The notes below the pieces were generated by a model. That model saw nothing but the letters and a program-made list of their open reading frames with translations. It was not told the origin of the DNA and searched no databases. A DNA stretch of 64,000 nucleotides from Thiocapsa rosea (GTDB lineage: Bacteria; Pseudomonadota; Gammaproteobacteria; Chromatiales; Chromatiaceae), in assembly GCF_003634315.1 (NCBI RefSeq), contig NZ_RBXL01000001.1:1224501-1288500 (forward strand), in the 5' to 3' direction. Both the position numbers and the translations under genes were made by a program. Shown here piece by piece: positions 25,672 to 34,550 of the stretch. How positions within the stretch are numbered: the stretch's first letter is position 1; every line of letters begins with the position of its first letter.

Positions 25672-27375
25672 ATGTCGTCGCAACCCCTGCGTATCGTTGT
25701 CATCGGCGGCTCCGCCGCCGGCCCCAAGGCCGCCGCCAAGGCCCGCCGGATGGACGAGCATGCCGAGATCACCCTGATCCAGCGCGAGCCGGATCTGTCC
25801 ATGGCCTCCTGCGGCTTTCCTTACTACGTCGGCGGCACCTTCGACGACCGCAACATGCTCGTCTGCACACCTGCGGGGATCGTCCGCGACCCGGCCTTCT
25901 ACGGAAAGGCCAAGCGCATTCAAGCACTCGTGCGCACCGAGGCGACCGAGATCGATCGTGTTGCGAAGACCGTCACCTATCGGGATCTACCGACCGGCGA
26001 GCAGTCCACCATCCCTTATGATCGGCTGGTCATCGCAACGGGTGCGACGCCGCTGCGCCCGTCCGTGCCGGGCATCGAGCTCGACGGTGTCACGACGCTG
26101 CATTCGATGGCCGATGCAGATGCACTGCGGGCGGTCCGCGACGAGAGAAAGACGACGAAGGCCGTCGTCGTCGGCGGCGGCCTGATCGGCTTCGAGGTTT
26201 GCGAGGCACTGCGGCTCGCCGGGATTCACACGACCGTGATCGAGAAGACCCGGCAGATCCTGCCTTTTCTTGATCCGGACCTATCGAAGCTGGTCGAGAA
26301 CCACGTCCGCGCGCACGGCCCGGACATCATCGTCGGCAACGGCGTGGCGGAGCTCCTTGGCGACAACGGCAAGCTCGTCGGCGTTAAGCTCGACAACGGC
26401 ACCGAGCTGCCCTGCGAGGTCGCCGTCATCGCCGTTGGGGTCAGACCCAATGTCAAACTCGCCCAAGCCGCCGGGATCGAGATCGGCCCGGTCGGCGGCA
26501 TCCGCGTCAACGAATACATGCAGACCTCCGATCCGGACATCTATGCCGTCGGGGACTGCGTGGAGTGCACCTCGCTGGTCAGCGGCAAGGCGGTGCGCGC
26601 GCCGTACGGCGACCTTGCCAACCTGCAGGGACGCGTCGCCGGTCAGAACCTGGTGAACGAGGGCAGCGCCCGCTTCCCCGGCATCATCCAGACCGGCATC
26701 TGCAAGATCTTCGACTACGCGGTCGGCTTTACCGGGCTCTCGGCCAAGGATGCCCGCGAGGCGGGTTTCGACGACATCGAGACGGCGATCATCTCCGGGC
26801 TCGACATCCCCGGCTACATGAGCGGCAAGCTTCTGATCAGCAAGCTGGTCGCCGATCGCAAGACCGGCCGCATCCTCGGCTTCCAATGCATCGGCCCCGG
26901 CGACGTGAGCAAGCGCGTGGCGACCGTCGCGATGGCGATCCGAGGCAAGCTGACCGTCGATGACATGGTCAACGCCGATTTGCCCTACGCCCCGCCCTAC
27001 TCGCTCGCCATCGATCATGTGATCAGCTCCGCCCAGGTCATGGACAACAAGCTCCAGGGCCGTATGCGCGGACTCTCGGCGAGCGAGGTCAAACAGCGCG
27101 TCGACGCCGGCGCAGACTGCTTCATCCTGGATACCCGCAGTCCTCATGAGTTCGAGGAGACACGTCTGGGTATCGGCGAGACCCTGATCCCGCTCGGCGC
27201 ATTACGCGACCGGCTCGGCGAGCTGCCGCAGGACAAGTCCAAGGAGATCATCCTCTACTGCAAGATCTCGCTGCGCGGCTACGAAGGCGCGGCCATCCTC
27301 GACGCGCATGGCTGGACCAACGTGAAGGTGATGGAAGGCGGTGTTGTCGCCTGGCCTTTCGCGAAGGAGAAGTAG
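25672..27375 (+). CDS. CoA-disulfide reductase-like flavoprotein with C-terminal rhodanese domain
   Basis: The 567-residue enzyme begins with an FAD-binding GGSAAGPKAAAKARR and carries the single redox Cys typical of CoA-disulfide reductases and NADH oxidases/persulfide reductases in SMASCGFPYYVGG (Cys near residue 46). A second Rossmann motif VVVGGGLIGFEV and VYAVGD-type FAD motif (DIYAVGDCVE) follow, then a dimerisation domain and, from about residue 460, a rhodanese domain with Cys in ILYCKISLRG. The fusion resembles NADH-dependent persulfide/polysulfide reductases (Npsr/CoADR-Rhod), which suggests reduction of CoA-persulfide or polysulfide. No partner sulfur genes are adjacent. Confidence 0.88.
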   Translation: MSSQPLRIVVIGGSAAGPKAAAKARRMDEHAEITLIQREPDLSMASCGFPYYVGGTFDDRNMLVCTPAGIVRDPAFYGKAKRIQALVRTEATEIDRVAKTVTYRDLPTGEQSTIPYDRLVIATGATPLRPSVPGIELDGVTTLHSMADADALRAVRDERKTTKAVVVGGGLIGFEVCEALRLAGIHTTVIEKTRQILPFLDPDLSKLVENHVRAHGPDIIVGNGVAELLGDNGKLVGVKLDNGTELPCEVAVIAVGVRPNVKLAQAAGIEIGPVGGIRVNEYMQTSDPDIYAVGDCVECTSLVSGKAVRAPYGDLANLQGRVAGQNLVNEGSARFPGIIQTGICKIFDYAVGFTGLSAKDAREAGFDDIETAIISGLDIPGYMSGKLLISKLVADRKTGRILGFQCIGPGDVSKRVATVAMAIRGKLTVDDMVNADLPYAPPYSLAIDHVISSAQVMDNKLQGRMRGLSASEVKQRVDAGADCFILDTRSPHEFEETRLGIGETLIPLGALRDRLGELPQDKSKEIILYCKISLRGYEGAAILDAHGWTNVKVMEGGVVAWPFAKEK

Positions 27376-27403
27376 ACCTTCTAGCTGTCCCGTTGCGTAC
27401 GAT

Positions 27404-27438
27404 CTGCAGTACAAGTACGATAATAGGTACAACTGCAG
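27404..27438 (+). promoter_or_regulatory. Predicted YefM-YoeB operator/promoter
   Basis: CTGCAGT at 27404 and ACTGCAG at 27432 form a perfect 7-bp inverted repeat around ACAAGTACGATAATAGGTAC. The inside contains GTAC tetramers, reminiscent of the TGTACA core bound by YefM, and GATAAT, a -10-like element. It ends 14 bp before the yefM start, so binding would block transcription. Confidence 0.6.
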
Positions 27439-27452
27439 GAGATCACAGCAAG

Positions 27453-27707
27453 ATGGACACCATCAGCTACTCGGCCTTCAGAACCCACCTTGCCAGCATG
27501 CTCGACAAGGTCAACGACGATCACACGCCCATCCTGGTCACACGCCAGAACGGCAAACCGGCCGTTGTCATGAGCCTGGAGGATTTCCATGCCTATGAAG
27601 AAACGGCTTACTTGATGGCGAGTCCTCGAAATGCCGAGCGTCTGAATCGCGCCATCGCCGAGGTCGAGGCCGGGAAGATCCAGCACCATGAGCTGATGGA
27701 AGAATGA
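27453..27707 (+). CDS. yefM: Antitoxin YefM (Phd/YefM family)
   Basis: The 84-residue protein begins MDTISYSAFRTHLASMLDKV and continues ILVTRQNGKPAVVMSLEDF, the Phd/YefM DNA-binding fold, with a C-terminal region (ERLNRAIAEVEAGKIQHHEL) that wraps the toxin. It neutralises YoeB and represses the operon. The stop overlaps the yoeB start as ATGA. An inverted repeat suitable for autoregulation lies directly upstream. Confidence 0.95.
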   Translation: MDTISYSAFRTHLASMLDKVNDDHTPILVTRQNGKPAVVMSLEDFHAYEETAYLMASPRNAERLNRAIAEVEAGKIQHHELMEE

Positions 27708-27958
27708 TCCTCGCCTGGGCGGAGCCCGCATGGGATGACTATCTTTATTGGCAGCAAACAGACAGAAAGACGCTTAAACGGATCAACACCCTGATCCAGG
27801 ACATGCAACGACAGCCATTTCAAGGACTCGGAGACCCCGAGCCCTTGAAGCATCAATGGTCCGGGTACTGGTCGCGGCGCATCGATCGCGAGCACCGACT
27901 GGTCTATCGGGTCAAGGATTCATCGCTGATCATTGTTCAGTGCCGATACCATTACTGA
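27704..27958 (+). CDS. yoeB: Toxin YoeB (ribosome-dependent mRNA interferase)
   Basis: The 84-residue RelE-superfamily toxin matches YoeB along its length: WDDYLYWQQTDRKTLKRINT, PLKHQWSGYWSRRIDREHRL and the C-terminal catalytic CRYHY. YoeB cleaves mRNA in the ribosomal A site. Catalytic Glu, Arg, His and Tyr positions appear intact, so the toxin is probably active. Translation is coupled to yefM by a 4-nt overlap. Confidence 0.95.
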   Translation: MILAWAEPAWDDYLYWQQTDRKTLKRINTLIQDMQRQPFQGLGDPEPLKHQWSGYWSRRIDREHRLVYRVKDSSLIIVQCRYHY

Positions 27959-27973
27959 ACCCTTAGCAAGAGC

Positions 27974-28288
27974 GTGCATTTGAAACGGGGAATCGAGGTC
28001 GAGCATGTACTCGACGCACTAAACGACGAAGACATTGCCGAGCGCACCGAGGAGCACTCCGGCGTATTGATGGGGATCCTTCCTGAGTCACGGCGCTTCG
28101 AGTGTCGGCTCGACGACGGTCAGCTCGTCTCGGGATGGGTCGATCGCGACCTTCAAGACATCGGGGCATTCAAGACGAACTGGGAGAACAAGAAGGCCCG
28201 ATTAACCTTCAGAGTTGTTTCGGTGCGAACGAAACAGCGTTTCATATTGGTCGATGCAGCTCGTCCGGAGGGATCGATCGAGAGCTGA
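27974..28288 (+). CDS. Hypothetical protein downstream of yoeB
   Basis: A 104-residue frame starts at a GTG 16 nt after yoeB with only a weak ribosome-binding site. It contains EHVLDALNDEDIAERTEEHS, then GVLMGILPESRRFECRLDDG and KARLTFRVVSVRTKQRFILV, a small beta-barrel-like pattern. I recognise no family; it could be the C-terminal remnant of a longer gene. Position suggests co-transcription with the toxin module. Confidence 0.5.
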   Translation: MHLKRGIEVEHVLDALNDEDIAERTEEHSGVLMGILPESRRFECRLDDGQLVSGWVDRDLQDIGAFKTNWENKKARLTFRVVSVRTKQRFILVDAARPEGSIES

Positions 28289-28322
28289 TTGCTCGACACG
28301 AATCGGTCAACACGCGATGACG

Positions 28323-28907
28323 CTAATGGTCGGCAGTGAGTTCGACTTTGTCATAGACCTCGGCCAGCGACAGCTCGGTGTCGAGCGCCGTCAAAGGGAT
28401 GCGGTCGCTCGGGTCGGTGTAGACGGAAAGCAACCAATCGCCGCTCGGTTGTCGCAGGAAGAGTTCGGCGCTCACCCGTTGCTGGGACAGCAACAGATAG
28501 GCTCGCAAACTGGGGATGGACCTGTAGTAGGCGAACTTGTCGCCCCGGTCATAGGCTTCGGTGCTGTCTGAGAGGACCTCGACGATGAGTGCGGGGTTCG
28601 TGATGATATCGCGGCGATCATCCAAAAATTGTCGTTCTCCGCAAACCGCAATCACGTCCGGATAGGCGCCTAGTTTGGCGGACTCGACGCGGACCTTCAT
28701 GTCGCTGGTGTAGACATAGCAGGGGCGGCCCTTGAAGCAAGATCGAAGCTCGCCATGCACGTTACCGGCAATCAGGTTGTGCGCCTCCGAGCCGCTCGCC
28801 ATGGCGAAGACTTCGCCATTCAAATATTGGGTACGGCCCTGATCCGATGCACGTTCGGCGGCGAGCCAGTCTGCGAAATCAAGGTGATGTTTGGGTTGAA
28901 GAGACAT
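28323..28907 (-). CDS. Uma2-family (DUF820) putative restriction-endonuclease-fold protein, copy 1
   Basis: The 194-residue protein shows the Uma2 pattern: early YLNGEVFAMASGSEAHNLIA, then PDVIAVCG with Asp, ALIVEVLSDSTEAYDRGDKF and YRSIPSLRAYLLLSQ. The D...ExV/K-like arrangement corresponds to a PD-(D/E)XK nuclease fold. Uma2 genes are expanded in cyanobacteria and some purple bacteria and often behave as mobile; their function is unknown. The ATG at 28907 gives the standard N-terminus. A second, divergent member lies at 57655. Confidence 0.85.
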   Translation of the reverse strand: MSLQPKHHLDFADWLAAERASDQGRTQYLNGEVFAMASGSEAHNLIAGNVHGELRSCFKGRPCYVYTSDMKVRVESAKLGAYPDVIAVCGERQFLDDRRDIITNPALIVEVLSDSTEAYDRGDKFAYYRSIPSLRAYLLLSQQRVSAELFLRQPSGDWLLSVYTDPSDRIPLTALDTELSLAEVYDKVELTADH

Positions 28908-29036
28908 GATTGGACTCCGGGTCCGGACCGAGACAACGCTTGAACGAGTTTGCACGCGGATCGTGACCGGGGACTGAACATACCCCGCAATGTCTGCTCG
29001 AACAAGCAGTCGATCGGACTCGGCGGTCTTTGTCGA

Positions 29037-29489
29037 TCAACCGTCGCCGTCGATCTCGGCGCGAATCGACGGCGTAATCGATTCAATGGACGGTACGCGA
29101 ACCTCGAGATCGTCGATCGCGGCGGCTACCAGCGCCATGACAGGTACGCGCGCGCGGGTCACGTCCTCGGCATCGAATTGGTGGAAACCTTGGTAGTCCG
29201 CACGCAGTCGGTCGGCCTCGAGCTGTCCGAGCGTCTTCAGGTGCTGCCGATCGAAGGCTCCGGATCGGACGAAGTGGACCGCGAAGAGCCGCTGCGTGCC
29301 TTCATGCGTCTTCGTCTCCAAACCATGGCTGAACAAAAGGGCACGGACCGCGTGAAACGCGGCATAATAGAGGTTGGAGATGCACTTGCGATGGACGCCG
29401 ACCTGCCGATTGGCGCGGAAGCTGCGCAACTCGTCGAGCAGCAGCCCCAGCTCGTCGGCTACCGCACTTAAGCGCTCGTCTTCGCCCAT
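29037..29489 (-). CDS. HEPN-domain toxin-like protein of a HEPN-MNT pair
   Basis: The 150-residue all-helical protein contains YYAAFHAVRALLFSHG, with an R-x5-H that fits the HEPN R-x4-6-H ribonuclease motif, and Y-Y helices typical of the family. It overlaps the upstream nucleotidyltransferase gene by 22 nt. In MntA-HepT systems the nucleotidyltransferase AMPylates the HEPN toxin and silences its RNase activity. This suggests a toxin-antitoxin role here. Confidence 0.85.
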   Translation of the reverse strand: MGEDERLSAVADELGLLLDELRSFRANRQVGVHRKCISNLYYAAFHAVRALLFSHGLETKTHEGTQRLFAVHFVRSGAFDRQHLKTLGQLEADRLRADYQGFHQFDAEDVTRARVPVMALVAAAIDDLEVRVPSIESITPSIRAEIDGDG

Positions 29490-29860
29490 AGCTCGATCCC
29501 CTCTTGCATAATGTCGTTCAGCAGTCGGCGGCTCGTCCGATCACCCTCGCGGATGACGATGGGCCGCAGGTGCGGGAGATCCTCCCAGCCCTCTTGCGTG
29601 GACTCCGCGATGTCGGACAGGTCTCGCGCGATCGCCCGGGGCGCATCGCGCGAGACGAAGATTGCGAGATCCAGGTCCGAGTCCTCTACACCCTCGCCCC
29701 GAGCCCGGCTGCCGAACACCAGGATTCGCTCGATGGTGGTGCTGTCGAGCCGATCCAGACAGTTTGCGACGAAGTTCGCCAGCAAACGCTGCTCGCCCGG
29801 CGTAAAGGGAGTGCCTGCGGGGCAATTGATCGGGGCAAAAAGGCTTGATCGGGCGGACAT
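29468..29860 (-). CDS. MNT-domain nucleotidyltransferase, antitoxin-like
   Basis: The 130-residue protein carries the minimal nucleotidyltransferase motif ILVFGSRARGEGVEDSDLDL (GS-x10-DxD) followed by a further acidic strand (RPIVIREGDR). It is the usual partner of HEPN toxins, which it inactivates by adenylylation. The ATG at 29860 was chosen; the open frame extends upstream but has no family similarity there. Confidence 0.85.
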   Translation of the reverse strand: MSARSSLFAPINCPAGTPFTPGEQRLLANFVANCLDRLDSTTIERILVFGSRARGEGVEDSDLDLAIFVSRDAPRAIARDLSDIAESTQEGWEDLPHLRPIVIREGDRTSRRLLNDIMQEGIELWAKTSA

Positions 29861-29949
29861 CTCGGGATTGTGTCCTTGATCCGGCACGTCGTCGAGGGTT
29901 TGGACAGGTGCCGGATGGCGGGGGTTGCTTGAGCTGCGACCAATACGGC

Positions 29950-30001
29950 ACGTGGCGCAGAGCGCCACGGCATGCGTGACACCGCGGAGCGGGTGTCACG
30001 A
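29950..30001. repeat. Two adjacent hairpins downstream of the RND operon end
   Basis: CGTGGCGCAGAGCGCCACG (8-bp stem) and CGTGACACCGCGGAGCGGGT followed by GTCACG (9-bp stem) lie in tandem between the HEPN-MNT pair and the 3' end of the RND pump gene. They look like repetitive extragenic palindromes or a terminator region. Confidence 0.6.
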
Positions 30002-30128
30002 GTCCCTTAAAAGCTTTAGGTGGCCGCTCCCACGAATGAACGGCACCTCGGAAATCTCCTCACGCTCGGCTGTCGGCGAGCAGGTCGAGCTCGACGTGAT
30101 GATCCCCCGCGGGCTATGAAACGGCGGG

Positions 30129-33100
30129 CTATGAATCCGCCGGCTTTTCAACACCGGGCGCCGGGCTGCCTTTCACCCTCTCGCGCAGACTTTGCACGAA
30201 GACATAGAGCGGCGGGATCACGAAGATGCCGAGGAAGGTCGCGGCACTCATACCGCCCAGGACCACGACACCGAGCGAGAGCTGGCTCGCCGCGCCCGCA
30301 CCGGTCACCAGCACCAGCGGCAGCATGCCGAGGATAAAGCTGACCGCGGTCATGAGCACCGCGCGATAGCGGATGCGGGCGGCGTCGGCTGCGGCCTGTT
30401 GGATGGAGCGCCCCTCCTCGCGCAGCTGCTTGGCGAACTCGACGATCAGGATGGCGTTCTTGCTCGCAAGCCCGATCAGCATGACCAACCCGATCTGCGT
30501 GTAGACGTTGTTGTCGAGCCCGGTCAGCCAGGTCGCGGCCAAGCCCCCGAGGGCGGCGATGACCACCGACAGGATGACCGCGGTCGGCACCGTCCAGCTC
30601 TCGTACTGGGCGACCAAGAAGAGGTAGACGAAGAGCAGCGCGAGCATCAGCACCACGGCGGCCTCACCGCCGGCCTGCACCTCCTGGAAGGTGGTGCCGC
30701 TCCAGTCGATGGCGAAGCCGGGCGGGAGGGTATTGCGCTCGATCTCGCGCAGGGCCTCGATGCCCTCGCCGGTGCTGCCGACCGGAGTGACGTTCACGCT
30801 GGCGGCGCGGAACATGTTGAAGCGCCGCGTGCTCTCGGGGCCGAGCACGGGCTCGACCGTCACCAGGGATTGGATCGGGACCATCTCGCCGCGGTTGTTG
30901 CGGACATGCAGCCGGTTCAGATCCTCCGGCGTCATCCGGAAGGGCGCATCGGCCTGCAGGAAGACGCGGAAGGTCCGCCCGAAGAGGTTGAAGTCGTTGA
31001 CATAGAGCGAGCCGAGATTGGCCTGCAGGGTCACGAAGAGATCGGACAGGCGCACGCCCAGGGTCTCGGCCTTCTCGCGGTCGATGTCGAGGAACAACTG
31101 CGGCGTCTGGGCACTGAAGGTCGAGAAGGCGCGGCGAATTTCGGGGTTCTCGTTGGTGTTGATGATGAATCCCTGAAGTGCCTGCGCCAGCTCGTCCGGC
31201 GGACGCCCGGTCAGGTCCAACAGCTCCATCTCGATGCCGCCTGCGGTGCCCAGGCCCTGGATTGGCGGAGCCGCGAAGGCGAAGACGGTCGCTTGAGGCA
31301 ACGCCAAGAGCTTCGGTTGGATGCGCGCGAGCACGGCATCGGAGGTGCTTTGCGCCCCCGGTCGGTCGTCCCAGTGCTTGAGCACGGCGATGGCCAGACC
31401 GCCGCTCGAACGGACCCCGGCCAGCAGACTGAAACCGGCGACGGTCAGGACATGGTCGATCTCCGGCTCGGCCGCAAGTAACTGCTGCACCTCTTGCAGA
31501 ACCGCGCCCGTGCGGTCGATGGACGAGGCGTCCGGTAGCGACACATCGATAAAGAAGTAGCCGGTATCCTCGTTCGGGATGAAGCCGGTCGGCACCTTCT
31601 CGAAGAGCCAGACGGTCCCGGCCATGGAGGCGACGATGATGAGCACGGCGATGAAGGAGCGGCGCCCGAGCGAGGCGACGCTGCGCGCATAGCCGTCGCG
31701 GCTCCAGTCCAGGAAATTGAAGAACCAGCGCAGCGGACCGCGCGGCTCGCGCGAAGGACGCAGCAGCAGACCGCACAGCGCCGGACTCAGGGTCAGCGCG
31801 ATGAGCGAGGACAGGGTCACCGCGACCGAAATGGTCACCGCGAATTGCAGATAGAGCTGGCCGGTGATGCCGGGCAGAAAGGCGGTCGGCACGAAGACCG
31901 CGTAGAGCACCAGCGTGGTTGCGACGACGGGACCCGTGACCTGCTGCATCGCACGCTTGGCCGCCTCCTTGGCGCTGAGCTTCTCCTCGTCGATGAGACG
32001 CTGGGTGTTCTCGACCACGACGATGGCGTCGTCCACGACGATGCCGATCGCCAGAATGATGGCGAACATCGAGACGGTGTTGATCGACAGACCCGCGGCC
32101 AGCAGGATCGCGAAGGTCCCGATGATCGAGCCCGGGATCGCCAGCACCGGGATCAGGGTCGAGCGCCAGTCCCCGAGAAAGGCGTAGGTCACCAGGATGA
32201 CCAGCGAGAGCGCCTGCAGGAGCGTGATCACCACGTTGCGCATACTGATGCGCACGAAGTCGGTGGTGTCGTAGTAGATGTCGTATTCGAGGTCGTCCGG
32301 GAAACGCTCGGCGAGCTGGTCCAGGGTCGCGTAGACCAGGTCGGCGGTTTCGAGCGCATTGGCGCCCGGCGCGAGATAGATGCCGAGCGCGGCGGTCGGC
32401 ACGCCGTCGATCCAGGCGTTGGCGTCGTAGGTCTGTGCACCGAGCTCGATGCGGGCGACGTCGGCCAGGCGGATCACCGATCCGTCCGGGTTGGTGCGCA
32501 CCAGGATGCGCTCGAACTCCTCGGGTGTCGTCAGCCGCCCCTTGGCCTGGAGCGTGTAGGTGAAGGCGCGCCCCTGGTTGTCCGGCGGCGCCCCGAGCCG
32601 ACCGGCGGCGGCCTGGAGGTTCTGGCGACGGATCGCATCCACCACCTCGGCCTCGCTGACACCGAGCGATGTCATCACCTGCGGGTCGAGCCAGATGCGC
32701 ATCGCGTAGTCGAGCGGACCGAACTGGCTCGCCTCGCCCACACCGGGCAGACGCGCGAGCGCGTCGCGGATGTTGATCTCCATGTAATTGGAGAGGAAAA
32801 GCCGATCGAATGTCCCGTTCGGCGAGAGCAGGTTCACGGTCAGCAACATGCTGGTCGACTGCTTGCGCACCGACACGCCCTGCTGGGTGACCTCGCTCGG
32901 CAGGGTCGGCAGGGCCAAAGCGACGCGGTTCTGCACATTGACCGCGGCGATGTCCGGGTCGGTGCCGACCGCGAAGGTGACGTCGAGCCGGTAGCGGCCC
33001 GAATTGTCGCTGGTCGAGGTCATGTAGAGCATGTCGTCGACGCCGTTGACCTCCGCCTCGATCGGCGCGGCGACCGTCTCGGCGACGATCTCGGAGTTGG

Positions 33101-33257
33101 CGCCGGGATAGAAGCCCTGCACCGAGACCTGCGGCGGGACGATGTCCGGGAACTGCGCGACCGGCAGCACCCGGATAGCGATGACGCCGGCGATGATGAT
33201 GACGAGCGAGATCACCATCGCAAAGCGGGCGCGGGAGATAAAGAAGGCGGAGAACAT
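30129..33257 (-). CDS. RND multidrug efflux permease, HAE1 type
   Basis: The 1042-residue protein is a full-length AcrB/MexB-like trimeric drug/proton antiporter: 12 membrane helices, two large periplasmic loops, NTVSMFAIILAIGIVVDDAI in TM4 with the proton-relay Asp pair, and GTFAILLAAG and IGLASKNAILIVEF segments. The N-terminus MFSAFFISRARFAMVISLVI is typical. It exports hydrophobic compounds from periplasm or inner membrane through the adaptor encoded 4 nt upstream. No outer-membrane factor gene is adjacent, so it must use a TolC-like protein elsewhere. BaeR controls such pumps in other bacteria. Confidence 0.95.
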   Translation of the reverse strand: MFSAFFISRARFAMVISLVIIIAGVIAIRVLPVAQFPDIVPPQVSVQGFYPGANSEIVAETVAAPIEAEVNGVDDMLYMTSTSDNSGRYRLDVTFAVGTDPDIAAVNVQNRVALALPTLPSEVTQQGVSVRKQSTSMLLTVNLLSPNGTFDRLFLSNYMEINIRDALARLPGVGEASQFGPLDYAMRIWLDPQVMTSLGVSEAEVVDAIRRQNLQAAAGRLGAPPDNQGRAFTYTLQAKGRLTTPEEFERILVRTNPDGSVIRLADVARIELGAQTYDANAWIDGVPTAALGIYLAPGANALETADLVYATLDQLAERFPDDLEYDIYYDTTDFVRISMRNVVITLLQALSLVILVTYAFLGDWRSTLIPVLAIPGSIIGTFAILLAAGLSINTVSMFAIILAIGIVVDDAIVVVENTQRLIDEEKLSAKEAAKRAMQQVTGPVVATTLVLYAVFVPTAFLPGITGQLYLQFAVTISVAVTLSSLIALTLSPALCGLLLRPSREPRGPLRWFFNFLDWSRDGYARSVASLGRRSFIAVLIIVASMAGTVWLFEKVPTGFIPNEDTGYFFIDVSLPDASSIDRTGAVLQEVQQLLAAEPEIDHVLTVAGFSLLAGVRSSGGLAIAVLKHWDDRPGAQSTSDAVLARIQPKLLALPQATVFAFAAPPIQGLGTAGGIEMELLDLTGRPPDELAQALQGFIINTNENPEIRRAFSTFSAQTPQLFLDIDREKAETLGVRLSDLFVTLQANLGSLYVNDFNLFGRTFRVFLQADAPFRMTPEDLNRLHVRNNRGEMVPIQSLVTVEPVLGPESTRRFNMFRAASVNVTPVGSTGEGIEALREIERNTLPPGFAIDWSGTTFQEVQAGGEAAVVLMLALLFVYLFLVAQYESWTVPTAVILSVVIAALGGLAATWLTGLDNNVYTQIGLVMLIGLASKNAILIVEFAKQLREEGRSIQQAAADAARIRYRAVLMTAVSFILGMLPLVLVTGAGAASQLSLGVVVLGGMSAATFLGIFVIPPLYVFVQSLRERVKGSPAPGVEKPADS

Positions 33258-33261
33258 GGGG

Positions 33262-34374
33262 TCAGTCTCCGCTGTAGAGCGCGGACGGGAGAGGCTGCAC
33301 GATCATACCCGGACGCGCCTTCTGGATGCCGTCGACGATCACCTGCTGGCCCGGCTCGAGCCCGGAAAGCACGATCCAATCGGTGTCGATGCGATCGCCG
33401 AGCGTCACGCGCGTCACCTGCACCCGATACTCCTCGTTCACGGTGAGCACCAGTCGGCCGGCCTGATCCTGTTGAACCGCCACCTGCGGAATCACCAGGG
33501 CCTGCTCGGGCTGCATTGAGCGTGCCTTCACGGTGACGAACTGACCCGGGAGCAGCACCCCGTCGGTGTTGTCGAAGAGCGCCCGCACGCGCACCGTATC
33601 GGTGGTCGCGTTCACCTCGGGGTCGAAGAACTGAAACACACCGGGCTCTTCGAGCATGCTGCCGTCGGCCAGCCGCAGATAGGGCGCGAAGTCGGTCGAG
33701 CTCTGCGCTTGGCGGAAGGCCAGCATGGCGCGATCGGTAATGGGGATGTTGACGAAGATGGGATCGAGCCGAACCAGACGGGCCAGCGACCCGGAGGCGG
33801 GACCCACCACGGCCCCCTCGGCGAAGTTGGCGCGACCGATGGTCCCCTCGAAGGGGGCGCGAATCTCGGTGTAACCCAAGTCGATCTCGGCACTTTGCAG
33901 CGCCGCAAGAGCGGCGCTGCGGGCGGCGTTCGCCTCCTGCTGGGCGGCAACCGCTTGGTCGAGTTCGGCCTGGGATGCGGAATTGCGCGCCACCAGCGGC
34001 TCGATGCGCTCGCGCTGCAGGCGCGCATTCAGAAGTGTCGCCTCTGCGCGCTCCACATCCGCGCGGCGTGCCGCCACGATCGCCTCGAAGGGCTCACGCT
34101 CGATGCGGAAGAGCAGGTCACCCGCCTTGACGGTCGCGCCCTCTTCGAACTCGCGCGAGAAGAGAAACCCGTTCACCCGGGCGATCAGATCGACCGAGTC
34201 GGTCGCCTCCACGCGGGCAACGAACTCCATCGAGGGCGTGACCTCGCGCATGGTTGCCGCAGCGACGCCGACCGAAGGCGGTGGCCCCGCAACCGGCGCC
34301 GTCACCGCGCCCTGCTCGCACCCGGCGAGGCCGATTGCCAGCATCAAGACCGAGATTCCCGAAATGCGCTGCAT
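33262..34374 (-). CDS. RND efflux periplasmic adaptor lipoprotein
   Basis: The 370-residue AcrA/MexE-like membrane-fusion protein has a lipobox (LAIGLAGC, Cys at about residue 19), lipoyl-like halves around RVNGFLFSREFEEGATVKAG and YTEIRAPFEGTIGRANF, a helical hairpin between them, and C-terminal beta domains. It bridges the RND pump and an outer-membrane channel. The pump gene begins 4 nt downstream, so the two are one transcription unit. The ATG at 34374 places the lipobox correctly. Confidence 0.93.
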   Translation of the reverse strand: MQRISGISVLMLAIGLAGCEQGAVTAPVAGPPPSVGVAAATMREVTPSMEFVARVEATDSVDLIARVNGFLFSREFEEGATVKAGDLLFRIEREPFEAIVAARRADVERAEATLLNARLQRERIEPLVARNSASQAELDQAVAAQQEANAARSAALAALQSAEIDLGYTEIRAPFEGTIGRANFAEGAVVGPASGSLARLVRLDPIFVNIPITDRAMLAFRQAQSSTDFAPYLRLADGSMLEEPGVFQFFDPEVNATTDTVRVRALFDNTDGVLLPGQFVTVKARSMQPEQALVIPQVAVQQDQAGRLVLTVNEEYRVQVTRVTLGDRIDTDWIVLSGLEPGQQVIVDGIQKARPGMIVQPLPSALYSGD

Positions 34375-34550
34375 GGTGACTCCAGATGGGTGCTGCATGT
34401 CTCAAGCCGACCGGGCGGGCATGCCGGGGACGTCGGCAACAATGACTTGATATGGCCGGGGATGGTAGACGCGGACAGAGGCCGCAGCAAGTGACGGCGG
34501 CATCGGTCGCAACATCACAAACGCCGTGGCGCCCTATTGGAAATCCATCA

